Source of the DNA: Hybos culiciformis
Taxonomy: Eukaryota > Arthropoda > Insecta > Diptera > Hybotidae
Reading direction: 5' to 3'
Assembly: GCA_964007475.1 (NCBI GenBank)
Contig: OZ023275.1
Location: forward strand, 37,071,381 to 37,135,380
Length of the DNA stretch: 64,000 nt
Shown: one piece after another, positions 12,023 to 25,412 of the stretch
Layout of the letters: the number at the start of each line of letters is the position of its first letter
Numbering within the stretch: position 1 is the stretch's first letter
Notes under the pieces: generated by a model
What the model was told of the DNA's origin: nothing
Databases searched by the model: none
Seen by the model: the letters and a program-made list of their open reading frames with translations, nothing else
Translations under genes and position numbers: made by a program

Positions 12023-15000
12023 ATAGAAATGATGAAAACAGGCCCCATACCTCAGTTGTATATTTTTTTTATAGGTAGCGTTATGAAATATGTTCATATT
12101 CAACCTTTTTTAACACAATTTTTTATATAATTTCAAAATATAACTAATTTTCTTTTGTTATAAACCGTACTCTCCTATTTCCTTGGATGTGGGTTGCAAA
12201 TTCTTTTTAACATTTTATTTGTGGAGTTTAAAATTCCTTGGAAAGATTTTCGGTAAATTTAAAAATTCTTTTGATCTTATCAATGAAAGTTTTATTTTTA
12301 TTTTAAATTGCAATGCCAACAGCTAATTAAAAAAAAACAAAACAATCTTTAACCATGATTTAGTAGCGATCAGTAGAATATTGGCATGATAATGAACGTT
12401 TTCTGGAATATCCATTTAAATTTTTATCCCAATATTTTTTAACTTAATTTGGGCTTTCCAAATGAAAGGATCATTCCTGTAGAAGAGTTGAAAACTGATC
12501 GCGCCATATGTTTATCGATAGTGGAATGTGTTAAAACCTATATGATTGAAGCGAAAATGTTTATTAGTTAATGCTAATTAGTTAATGCTTATCGATAATG
12601 GAAAATTTTTGCGGATAAACTTAGTTCCAAATTATCACGAACTAAACTAAATTATCGTTCTTTGTTTTCAGAATCTGATACATGAAAACTTGTTTTTCTT
12701 TTGTTTTAACCAAAAAATATTTTTAAACATCACTAAGGCCATTTTCGTGTCTAACGTTTGAATTACAAAAATCATTTTGTATACCGTCAATAAATGTAGC
12801 TTTAAACACGACGACGAGTTTTAGCATACATACCTTAACACTATATGAATATATATGAATATGATCCCTTTGTTTATTTTGTTTTTTTTCTTTTTTCGAA
12901 AAGGGGAAACAGGAATTTTTTATTTACCTTTTTCGAAATATTATTACAAGGAAAAACTATATTAATTTTACTTTCTCTTAGCATATTAACATTGTTCTTT
13001 ATTGAATTTGTGCAATGAGATTCTTATGAATTGGATGAAGATCTATAACTTAAGTATCTTTTTGCTTCATAACTTTACATTATAATGTGATGCTATACAA
13101 GTTTTGAAATTTTCACAATTTCTTTGGTTAAGTTTATTATCATTTTAAAAAGTTTTTTTAACTTCTTAATCTACAAAACATTAAAGAAAAAAAATCTAAA
13201 TTTATGTACAAGACAAAAAGGTTGATTGCTAGTAAAGATTGAATTATCGATGTAACCTTTATATGAAATCCCTAAATTGCAAAAAATTATATACATATTT
13301 TAGAGTATTGATTAGGTACAAAAAAATATATAAAACTTCTATGCAATTGTAATAATTTTCAAATATGTTACTAATCACTATAATCATGCAAATCTATTTT
13401 TTTTTTTACCTGCGCGAAAACAAATTTGCATTTAATTCTCACAATTCTGAAATTACTATTACAATATGCCAACATCAAAGAGTTTTTTTAGCGGCAAATA
13501 TTATGTTGTTTTGACAAATTAAATATAATTTTTGATTGCAATATCAAATGAAGATTTATTATCAATTGGTTTTTTAATGAAAATTAAATAAAAGGGTTAA
13601 GGATTTTAAATGATTATTTTTTTAGCTATCTTATGAACCGAAAAAAAATCAAAAATTTCAAAGATAAAGTAAAAAACATATATATTTTTTGATATGAAAA
13701 CGATTTAAATTTTGTATTGAACTGAAAGCCTTGTTTCGATAGAATTTATGTTCAACGAAGTGAAGCTTATTCACACAACTATGCAACTATGATTGTTGAA
13801 GTTGGTTAAGAGAAAATACTCTTACTGTCAGCTTTGTGCTCGGGATATACATTTTGGAAAATCATGCTTTTTTATAATTTCCTCATTTTTGTCTTTTAAT
13901 ATATTTTTGAATAATTATTTTCACTTATTCTATTTTTCTTTCTGAATCAATTCAATTAGACATAGTTATGATAAAAAAAATCATAATTAGTTTATTTCAT
14001 AAATTTCGTTAAGAAGGACTGATATTTTGATTTTTCATAAAACGCACATAATGTGCGGGCATAACATAATTTTTTTTTTTACTCAATGCTAATATTTTTT
14101 ATGCAGAGAATATTAGGGAATATCCCTTTATGTTTTTTTCTTTAAATTATCTGCATCTATAATTTTTCTTATAATAAAAAAAAAAATCGCATAAAAAATT
14201 CAGATAAATTATTTAAAAAAACCTTTTTAGGCAATAAAAATAGTTAAATTTGAATTTTCCTTAAATTTATGAAGACTTTTAACATTTTATTGCATTGGTT
14301 TTTTTTTATTATTAGACATAATATATAAGTTTGAGGTTTTTTTAGTGAACATTTTTTATTTCTGGCTTGATCTTTTGAACTTCATTATCGATTTTTTTTT
14401 TTTATTTATAACTAATGCTTGAATTATTTATTTTATTCTTATTTTTTCAATAAAAAATAATAAATTATTAGATTTTAATAAGTTTTAATAGCCTAATCGA
14501 ATGGTCTAATGATGTGAATAAAAAAAAAATTTCTTATGAGTTTTTCAGTAATTTGGTTAAAAAAAATTTCGAATTTAAGTTATTAGTACAGAATTTATAA
14601 AATTTTAACTGATGGAACACAAAAATAAATTCAAAATACAAACAGTTTCTTGCCTATTGTAATTAAATTACCTAATTTTGAGTTTAGTTAAAGCAGCTCT
14701 AGTATGCTTTTTCCAAGTAAACGGTCTTATACAATTTTAATGAGACCTGTTGTAGTAATTGAACAAAATACACAAAATACTTTTACACTTTGAAAAAATA
14801 ATTATTTTTCTATTGTATAAATAATTTTGTGATAAGATAAATTTCCAGGAAAAAATATAAACGATCCAGGTGAGTTTTTGAAAATGAGAATAAAAGATTT
14901 ACTTCACAATATTTTTAATTGCACTTTAGGTTGTGCCTTGGGTAGTTTATTTTTTGCCTTATAATCCGATTATAACTTTCTTTAAAAAAAACTTATTATG

Positions 15001-18000
15001 TTCTTTGTAAATACTTTAAAAAAATACATATAAACCGCAATTGCAAATACTTATTCAAGAAAACCGCACCAGGGCATTTTACTACAAAAACATGTTTCAA
15101 ATTTGGCATACATATAAAAATAAATAATTTCTTTCTATGCTGTTATGCTGCACACATATTCATAAATAATATTAATCGGAACCAAAAAAAAAATCGCAAG
15201 AAATTTCTTTTTTTTTGCCAATATTATCTCACTTATTTTCGAACTGTTCCATATCATGCAAAATCTTATTTCATCGAAAAAACATAAACTAGAAATAAAA
15301 ATCATTAATCATATGCGACAATTAAATAAAAAATCATTATATCTTTGCTTATATTGTCCGTATCAGATGTGGTTGTTATTATGGTTCGATAATTTATTTT
15401 TTTTTTAGATAAAAGTGCAGTAGTGATTCAGATTTCAGATTTATGACTATTAGTCTGTTGTTAAGTTGATCCCATATTGAAAAAAATGAAATAAAAATAA
15501 AATAAAAATAAAAACTCATTCATGTCAATCAAAATAATGATAGTAACGGAAGTTAATATCTCACTTGCATCAAAAAAAATAATGATTAATGAATTCAACT
15601 TTTTATTACTATTATTATTAATTTTGATGATTTAACATTAACTTAACATGACAAGGTTCAATAATTTCTTTTGTTATTATATTTTAATACTGATTCAAAA
15701 GGTTTAAAAAATTAATAGATTTAGTATAATAAATGTTAAGGTATTGTCAATTTAAAAATTATGTTGAAAATATCTATTTTTATATATCATTTAGAATAAG
15801 ACTTAAAGCCGATTTTTTGACATTCTTTTAAAATAATAAAAGATTTAAAATCTGGGCTTAAATGTGGCCATTAAATATTAAGCTTTTGACTATGCTACTT
15901 AGTTGAATAATAGTATTATATTATTTTTCTTTTTTTGAAACGGTTTCTCCTAGGAGGATTCAGAATTATAATCTCCTTTTCATTTATTAACTACTTCTTT
16001 TTCTATGTAAATATCTTAAAATAATAAAAAAATGTGTAAAAATTAATTCATTGTTTGAAAATATTTTTTAAATATGAATTTGCAAATTCACTTTCCTTCA
16101 AAATTTTGAACAAGAATATAAAATTCAACTCATTTGTAAACACAATACTGTGAAGTTGCACCGAAAATCTATATAATCATTCTTGAATCTTATAAAAATA
16201 GATTATAATAAATTGAAATAATAAAAAAAAAAAAAAATTGCAATGGTCATCAATTTTATGCAAAAATGAAAATAAATGCACTTCAAATCAAAATATGTAA
16301 CCACCTGGAAAAACAATGATTTAACATTTTTCTTCAGATCCCTTGTATTATAAAAATACAAAATTCATTATTTTTTTTATTATTTATAAAATTTACGCAA
16401 GATACAGTAACCATTATTTTAAATATAAAGAAATTTTTGATATTGGAAAAATCAATCAACTAGAAGTGACAGGATATGATATGATCACTGAATTACATTT
16501 TTTTTTCTGATTTTTTTTTTTTCAACTATTATTCAAAAACCTATAGACATAAAAAGTTATAATAATTATATTTATTTCTCATATTGAAATTGAGTACGAT
16601 ATATTAACCCAGAAAATTCTTGTTCTGTAAAAATTTATATTAAAAAAAAAATTCTAAAAACAACAATTTGATATTTTTTCTTTATGACAGCATTGATTTT
16701 TATTCAAACCTTTCCCTGATTGAGAATAATTTAATTAAAATGGAAACCTTGAACAAAACTTATTCTGACAGAAGGAAATTTTTATTAAATTTTTTATGTC
16801 CTAAAAAAGAATGTGTAAGATTAAGTTTTTTGGCTCGATCATCATAATAGTGTTTTTCCTAACGATAATAAGGACAATAAGGATTCAATAGTCTATAACC
16901 AAAGAAAAATTTTAACTGTTAAAGAAAAAGTGGAAAAATATAAATTTCGTATATATGTATTTGGGCGGAAATTCACTGTCAACATAAAAATAATTTAATA
17001 CTTTTTGTGCCTCTTTATTTCAATTCAATGTTTTGAAAATTTCGCACAGAATTGTTTTTTTTTTTTTAGGGAATTATAATAAATTTCATTATCCTTGCTC
17101 AATAACAATAATATCATAATAATTTTTAAAATATTATTAATAAAAGTAAAATAGAATTATTTTTCATATTTTGTACATGTGAAAGAAATCAATGGGATGA
17201 CACAATTTTATAACAACTTGTTGACATTTTTTTGAAATAATAATAATAATTTAATTTTTAATATTAATCTATCAGTTTTGTACCTATAACACTTTTCTAA
17301 TATTTTAATAGGGTAAATATTGAATGTGAAAGAGTGCTTAACAATTCTCTTCGTCGTCCGTTTCCAGCGTTAATATTGTTTCTGTATTCTTTTCTTCAAT
17401 AGTTTGATCAATTAATTATTATTTAGTGAGGTTAAGAATATAGTAGATCAGTACTAAGTACGTATATAAAACTGCAGATGTGAATAGAGTTTGACATTAA
17501 TTTTTAAGTTGGAGCAGTATATTAAAATAACGAGTAAATTTAGAACATATTAATTATTATTTTGAATAATTTTTAATCAAAACTTTTAATTTGAAAGTAG
17601 TTTTTTGCACTTATTAATTTTTCATATTGCTTTTTAAATAAAATCAAAAATTTTGGCATTCCCTTAAATGCTTCTTTATTATTTGATATCATTGTCAAAC
17701 TATTTGATAAAATAGTTTTGATTTTTTTTTTATAGGTAATTGAATTTTATGATATTTATGACATTACATTATGTTTCAACATTAAAAAAAACTTTTTTCC
17801 TATATGTTCATTTTATCCTTTTTCAAGGGATAATATTTTTTTTCTCAACATAAAATATTGAATTTATGATTACCAAAATTTAAACATTATTTAGAGGTAT
17901 GAACATTATAATATTTAATACTATAAATTTATTATGTTGTTATAAAACCCCATAAGATAAAAATTTTGCAAAGTTATTATTTCTTTGATATAATAATTTA

Positions 18001-21000
18001 ATAGCTTATTATTAATTATGTAATTTTAAAATTTATAAATTATTAGAGAATAATTGTAAAGTATAATATTATTACAAAAACTTACTTAGTGATGTTGATT
18101 CCAAATAAATTTTATATTACATCTATTATCTTGATTATTATTTATTACTTAAATTTTTATGTTGTGAACATAATCTTAATATCAATTGCAAAATTATGGG
18201 CTAAAATGAAGCCCAAAAACTTAAAAAATTTGTAAGCATGCTGATTTTGAACTCTCATTGCGAAGTTCCGTTAATCAATTACTTATATTTAGATTTAATT
18301 TCAATGCAAGTGGCTTAGAATCAATCAAATTAATTTGAAACGTAAAAAATTTAAGTCGCAATCGATTTGGGAAAGTTAATGAAATATTTCCACACTTTCA
18401 GATAATTTTTTTTCAACAAAATTAACAATTTATAATTTATTAACGTTTAATGTAATATTAATTTTAAAAAAAAATATTTTATGACAGATAAATATTAGAA
18501 ATTTTATACAATTAATGTGAATATTTCTTGAGAAATTATTAAATAGAAAACTATTAAAAAAAATCATAAATATAATTTCCCAACTTATTTTATGATGTGG
18601 TCAAATTTCTAGATCATTGAATCTTCATCATTGCGACAAAAAAAAATTATTTATTGATTTTTTGACTATTGATGCGTTTACTTTAGAGGTGTTCCTCAAT
18701 AAGAGGAAATCGCTTAACTTGGAAATATGGAAACATAAAAAATTTAATATTTTGCCTTTTCCCTTTTTTTTTTCGAAATTTTTTGTTTGCTATGCCATCG
18801 CCAAATTTTTTTAATTTTTTTTATATAAAAATCTGAACGACCAAAAATATGTTACAATAATAGTATTTATATCTACGGCAGAAATAAAAAAAATTTATGA
18901 CTTCATTAGACTTAAATTATATAATTTAATATAAAAAAACAATAACTGGTCAGACGTCAATCGTTCATCTTCAATAAAAAAATATTATAAAGATTTAAGA
19001 ATTATATTGATTTTTTCTAAAGATAATTTTCTTAGGCATGATGTTTTACTTTAAAAATAATGACTTTTTGGAAGCATCTGCCCACATAAAAAGAAATAAT
19101 AGAGCATACTTTACTTTAAGATATTTTTAAGTATATAGACAAAATTATGATTATTGTTTCGTCATTTTATTTTATTATTCAATTTAGGCACATTGTTACT
19201 GTATTTTCAAAGGTTTACTTTAAAATTATTTATGTCCTTTTATTTTATTTACCTTCATAGGAAATCGCGTAAAACTATCTATTTGAAGTATCAGTAGTAT
19301 CAGTTACATCGCATTACAGTTTAAAATTTATAATGGTAATAAGATTTTAGTATTTTTTTTTTGGTTTTGGTCAAAACTACTACTCAAATTCAAAAATCAA
19401 AATAAATAAAAAAAATAGGGAAACGTATCTATAATCTGAATTGTAACTCTTTCGTCTTCTGATGTAATTGTAGTTGCTTATTACAAGTAAAGATTTTATT
19501 AAAGATTAATTTGTTATACCTTGCGGCAACGCTTCAGATTAAAACAGCTTCCTTTATAATTCTAAATAAAACCAATATTATTATTATTTCTTTACTTTTT
19601 TATTCCATAATATATTTTATAGTTTTTTTTTTTATATTTGTTTTTTAATTAAAAATGCATTTTGCATTAAAAAAGCATTCAAAATATTTCCATGTTATCC
19701 TGTTTTCCCTTGCCATTCTCATTCAATTTTATTTTTCTCTTCTGCTTTTAAAAGGTCTCTAAAATAGGTTCATGACATAATTATTGTAGAGCACTTTTAT
19801 TAAAATAAATCCTGTTATCGATAAATTTATGTTGACTATACATTTTTTTTTGCGAAATAAATTCAGTCAAGCGAAAAATTATATAAATTCTCATAATGCC
19901 TAAAGAAGGATTAAATGTAATTATTTCCTTTATTTGTAAATATTTCAATTACTTAATCCTGTCCATCTCAGAATTTTTGTAATAACAACCTAAAATTACA
20001 GACAAATCGTACTTTTTAAATAACAAGGTTTTGATAGCAGTTTATAATACATTTTGGGATTATGTGCTTGATATACTTATTCAAAATTTCATGAATATCA
20101 CGAAATTATTATTCAGAATATACAAATTGGAGAACTGAGTTTCACAAAAATTTTGCACCAATATAGACATAATTATTATAAAATAAAACTATTCACAGTC
20201 CTTGGAGTTTTGAGCTACAACAATTTTGTCTGTTTTTAACTGTGATAATAGAAAAACAAATAATACCTTAATTTTGAAATTTTAAGCATATCTAATTATA
20301 AGAAAAAAAATCTCACATTCAATGAACTTGAAAATTTTTATTGTGATTTCACAAATCTCATCACATTAAACAAACATATTCATATAATCTTTGATTTTGT
20401 TTTCTGTTTTTATAAAAGAAAATGGATTATTCTATAAGACATAATTTATGTTGGAAAAAAAATCATATACTGACCTTTGGAAAAACGTATTGATTTTCTT
20501 GAATCAGTCCAGCGTAACTAAATTTAAGTTTCGCAAATTTTATGAATTTAAAAGGAATCCTAAAATTATCGTTTTTCTTTTTTTCTTCAATAAAATTATG
20601 CATTTCATGCAAACATAATTTATTTTGATAACCATAAAAGTTGGAGTTACTTATATATTGATTTTATTTTATTAAGAAATAAATGTTATTTGTGAATAAA
20701 ATTTTAAAACAGATGTTTTGTTCAAATAAAAAAAAAATTACCCAATTCTCTTAACAAAACAGTGCGTAATACTTACAATAGTACCAGAGGGTTATTAAAT
20801 TGAACCAAATGCAAAGATATTCTAATATTTAAAATTGATTTGAATGTATAATTGTATGTATATGCATTGCATATATTAGTAAGACTTCAAATAAATAAAT
20901 AATCAATATAATTTAACTTAAACTTTAACGTATGTAAATGTAAACGTAAATGTTTATGTAAAAATAATTTAAAAAACAATTTTTTTTTAATAAACATAAA

Positions 21001-24000
21001 GTTTAATTAATAGTTTACTATTTTAATTAGAAGACAGTATCCAACCATTTTTTTAACCGCAGATTTTTGTGAAAACACAAAATACTAAAAATTCTGAATA
21101 TAAAAATTTAGTTTTTTATTGTTGTTCAGTGCTTTTGATTTATTAGTAAGAATATGCAAAATTTATGTAAACATTTTTTAATTTCTTATAATAAATGATA
21201 GTCAACAAAGTTTTTATTTGGGTTTCTTTACATAGTTTTGAAAAAAAAAACTCTCCATAATTATAAAAAAATAGATAACATTCCACTTTACATTGTGAAA
21301 GTTTTTAATAGTATTAAGTCCTTTCGAGTATTTTCAATCTATAATGCTGATGCCAATCTATAATGCAACAATCCAAGCATAAGCACTTATTTAGTACATA
21401 TTGTAAATATTCCCCAAAAAAGGCGAAATTACTTAAAATTGACGTGTTCACTCCCACCGCCAGGCTGTTATTATATTTTTGGAAATTTTTCTGTATATTT
21501 CCAGTTGAATTGTCATTATTAGTTTTGTTTGTAAAATTTTTCAATTAGAAAAATTCATTTTTTTTTTGTAAATTATAATTTTAAAAGCAAGGGGAAATTG
21601 GAAATACATACTATACAATATTTTACCCGTTTTCGTTAAAAAACCATTAATATTTTTTATATATTTTTTAGAAATTGATTTTTTTTTTTGAGGAAAAATC
21701 AATAAAAATAATGTAATAGCTACAACAAATTTCCCAAATCTTGTTAATTTAAAATACATTAATCTTTATATTTTAAGTGAAAAATAATAATAATTTACTT
21801 TTTTTTTTTTTTGTAAAAAAAAAAAGAATGAAAATAAAGGGTACAAAAGTTAAAATTTTGATTAATGTGACAGAAATTAGTCTCAGACTTTTTAAAAGAT
21901 AAAATTTTTTTTGTAATAAAATTTAATTGTGTCAATAATAATAAATATATAAAAGTTATCAAATAAATTGTTAACGATTAACGATGACTTTTGTCTAAAA
22001 ACTAATAAAAAGATAAAATTTTTTATCCTTCCCGGATGTTCAATCGGAGTGATGAAAATAATTCACTTTCATTTCCGCCAGAAAAACGAAAATGACGAAT
22101 TTTTTATTAAATTTCTACTAGGAAATATATTCTTAATATAAATAAATCTTCAAATCATCAAAGAAATTTATTTCTATTTATCAAAATTATATGATTTTTA
22201 AAACATAAATACAATAATGATTAATAAATGGACTATTCGAACATCTTTGGGCCAAACGCACAGAAAGTGTGTTAAAAATCTAGAATTTTTTGAATAATAA
22301 ATTCTCTTATAAAAATCTTAAATCAAATTTAAAATATATAAAGCGCCAAATTTTGCCAAAATAAAAAAAAAATGTCGTTTACAAGCGGAAAAAAAAATTT
22401 GCATAAATGATTTTTTAGAGCTATAAATTTATAAAAGAAATTGCTTTAGGCTCCCTAATAATATTAAAAAAAAAAGAAGAAAAAAAAGAAGAAAACATGA
22501 TTTCATTAGTTTTTGTCACTACGCTTTTTTATTTTTTATTATTATTTTTTTTTTTTTTTCAAAATGCCTTAAGGAAAATTATGAAGAAATTTGTTTTTTA
22601 TCTGCATAACCAACAGATCGAAAATGTGGGAAAACTTATTCGGCCGTAATAAAAAAAAAAAAATTCCCCCAGAATTTTGGTCTAAAATTAAATTATCATT
22701 ACAGACAGGATATCGTCAAAATATTTAATTAGACCACAAATCATCATTTTTATTTCCTGATTTTAATTTTTAAGGTAGTCAAATTAGATTTTTTGCAAAT
22801 TTAACAACCGGAGACAATAAAAAGGGTTTTTATTATTAACATTGATTTTGATTTTAATTTGTTAAGTTATATTAAAATTATTGTTTGGACATTTGCAGTG
22901 CATCCAAGAGATTGTTTCACATTAATTATTATTTTATATTTTCTATATGACGCCGAGATCAGGTGGGATTCTGAACAAACCTAAAAGTTATAATCTTCGA
23001 TACGTGAACTCAGTATGCAGAATTAACTTATTACAATAATTGTATTTCATTCCAAATTCGAAAATTTAAAATTTAAGTTAATTTCGCTTAATATGGGGAA
23101 TATAGTTAGACCTCACTGCAATTTTCTAAAATTTATAAAATTAAGCAATCAATTATTTCTTATATTTAAAATAATTTTTAATGAATCTGATAATCGTTTA
23201 TTTTTTCTTTTAACATTTTAACATCAAAGCATAATTTTATTTTAAAAGCAGATTATGGAAATTTATTATCCTTTAATTGCTTGTTGTGAAGTAATTTTCT
23301 TTGCCTGTGTTTAAGTATTTATAAAGTTCAATCACCTCACTTCAAATTCATTCATATTACCTTTAGAGTTTCGTTTAAGGATACTTATTCAAGTGTGAAA
23401 AGATAATGACAAGGTAATACAGATTGATAAGAAATCCTTTGACAGCAGGAGATCATTAAAAGTATGTACTTTGCATAGATTTTATTTTTGTAAAAAAAGG
23501 GAAGAAGAACTATAATTATCAATTACTAACAACTATAAATATTTCATAATTTTATAGTGTAGTATCCTGAAATTAAATTTTGATAATTTTGTTTTATTAC
23601 TTTTAATTCAAAAATTTCGAATATCTTTGCTATGCAAAAAAGTACTTTTTGCTAATGTTTCGTCAAGCACAAATTTATGCCAATATTAAATTATACTCGG
23701 CTTCAAATGAAATAAAGCCAAAATGGAAATAAAACTATATACAAACATATCGTTTCGGTCATTAGAACATTTAAAACTTAGAATTGCACGTAATCTTCTT
23801 GCATCGCTTTCCAGTATTCTTGTTTGTGAGGGACCTCCTGTCAACAATTTTAAAAATATGAACATAATTGCTTCGGGCAATATTTTCATTAATTAATTAT
23901 TATCTTTATTATATTATCAAAAATATAAACACTTATGCAGTTGTATCAAAAAAGAATAATAAATTGTACCAACCAATAAAAGGGATGCATCTAAAATTGA

Positions 24001-24610
24001 CACCACTAACAGATGCCTAGCAAAGATATAAAAAAAATTTGTATTTACTTTAGGTATAATCAAAATATCAATTAAATAATCATAATTCACATAATATAAA
24101 AATGTCATTGATACCGATACCGATATCCTGTCAAAAAATTCATTTCCTTTTTGATCAAAAATTTATAGTTTTAGAGATAATTATTTTTGTTTTTTTTCAT
24201 GTTAATTAATTTTAATGTCTCAGTTCAGGTGTTTTTTTTGTATTATTTATTTATCAAGGTAAAAAAAATTAAAAAAAGAAAATAAATAATAATTACTTAT
24301 TGTTTGTTTTTGAGAAATTTAATTACATAATAATTATAATATTAAATAAATTTTCTCTATCTTCGAACAGTTGTTGCAATGCAATGCAATTTATATAAAA
24401 GTTTTTTTAAATTATATGCAAGTGGTATATGGATTATAAAGCTTTGAACTTAGTCCTCTTATAGCAGGTATTAATGGAATAATTCTAAATCCCGGGAATT
24501 GTATGTAATCATTGTAATAGGATAGGTTTTAATTACAAGAAAATCCATTTATTTAAATAAAAATAGAGAAAGTTTAAATCTGCTTTAAAGTTTTTGTGCA
24601 TTTGGCTAAC
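12023..24610. other. gene-poor AT-rich intergenic DNA
   Basis: No convincing gene in about 12.6 kb. A short near-tandem duplication, 'agttaatgct', appears twice at about 12,565-12,590. The strip 23,686-24,108 is less AT-biased and stays open on both strands (see the separate entry). The overlapping open frames near 21,314-21,548 show no family and no bounding splice signals. A GCAAT pentamer is repeated three times near 24,375. Confidence 0.5.
23686..23896. other. low-confidence open strip, coding status unresolved
   Basis: Two overlapping frames are open here: minus 23,889-23,686 (67 codons) and plus 23,723-23,896 (57 codons, ending TAA). Both peptides have balanced composition. The minus one contains GPSQTRILESDARRLRAIL and the plus one contains LEHLKLRIARNLLASLSS, unlike the Phe/Lys/Asn-rich noise elsewhere. 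I recognise no family. It may be a decayed mobile-element fragment, a conserved non-coding patch or a small gene. Confidence 0.2.
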
Positions 24611-24738
24611 TAGACCAGGGCCGGTCCAGCTATATGTGCATGATGTGCACTTGCACAGGGCGCCTAACGAATAGGGCGCCAATCGATTTATAGTCAAGAA
24701 CATGCAAATGCATTCGAAGTTGACTACTGTTCACAAAA

Positions 24739-24785
24739 AATACAATTTTTTATACAATTTTTTTTTTTTATACAATTTTTTTTGT
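24739..24785 (+). repeat. short tandem 'atacaatttttt' repeats
   Basis: Three copies of a unit reading 'atacaattttttt' lie in tandem in the left flank of the hAT-like element, just before the nested palindrome. They differ mainly in T-run length. Confidence 0.6.
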
Positions 24786-24870
24786 ATACCATGAGTGGCT
24801 AATTTGCAAATAAAAATTCAGCACAGAATAAAATCAACATAGTATATATGTAAATATTTTTTTTGGTATA

Positions 24871-25412
24871 CACTAGGTAGAAAAAGTCTGCGTATGGGAT
24901 CGCTTTCTTATTTTTTGTTCAACATGTTCCCAGTTTTTGATGTCATTTAGAAGCACTCTATGAAAAAAGTTTTTTTGTGAAAAATTTTTTTTTTTCAAAA
25001 TTTAAATTTTGAGAAATATCAATTTTTGGAAAAGTCTGAGTACAGCCGGTTTCAATGCCGCATCTCAGAAATTAACTAGTAATGTCATTTGAAAGGAAAT
25101 TGAATGTAGATAATTTTGGGCCATATAATTGTATCTCTACGATAAAGGAAAGTGTCAAAAATTGTCCTTGAAAGTCATATAAATATCTTAGAATCAATCG
25201 CTGGAAAATAGCTAGAACCGCTTGTTAATTTCTAAGACGCGGCATTAAAACCGGCTGTACGCAGACTTTTCCAAAAATTTATATTTCTCAAAATTTAAAT
25301 TTTGATAAAAAAAAATTTTTCATAGAGTCCTTTTAAATGACATCAAAAACTGGGAACATGTCGAACAAAAAATAAGAAAGCGATCCCATACGCCGACTTT
25401 TTCTACCTAGTG
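24871..25412. mobile_element. long-armed palindromic Tc1/mariner-type MITE (nested)
   Basis: Left end CACTAGGTAGAAAAAGTC and right end GACTTTTTCTACCTAGTG form terminal inverted repeats that extend inward about 200 bp with few mismatches (roughly 24,871-25,075 against 25,207-25,412). They leave a centre of about 130 bp. TA sits outside both ends (24,869-24,870 and 25,413-25,414), consistent with a Tc1/mariner-type TA duplication. There is no open frame. The high similarity of the arms suggests a recent insertion. It lies wholly inside the hAT-like element, so it arrived later. Confidence 0.82.

Noticed and set aside
21314..21548. Overlapping 76- and 61-codon frames on both strands
   Set aside because: No family, no bounding splice sites and no repeat ends; too weak to call.
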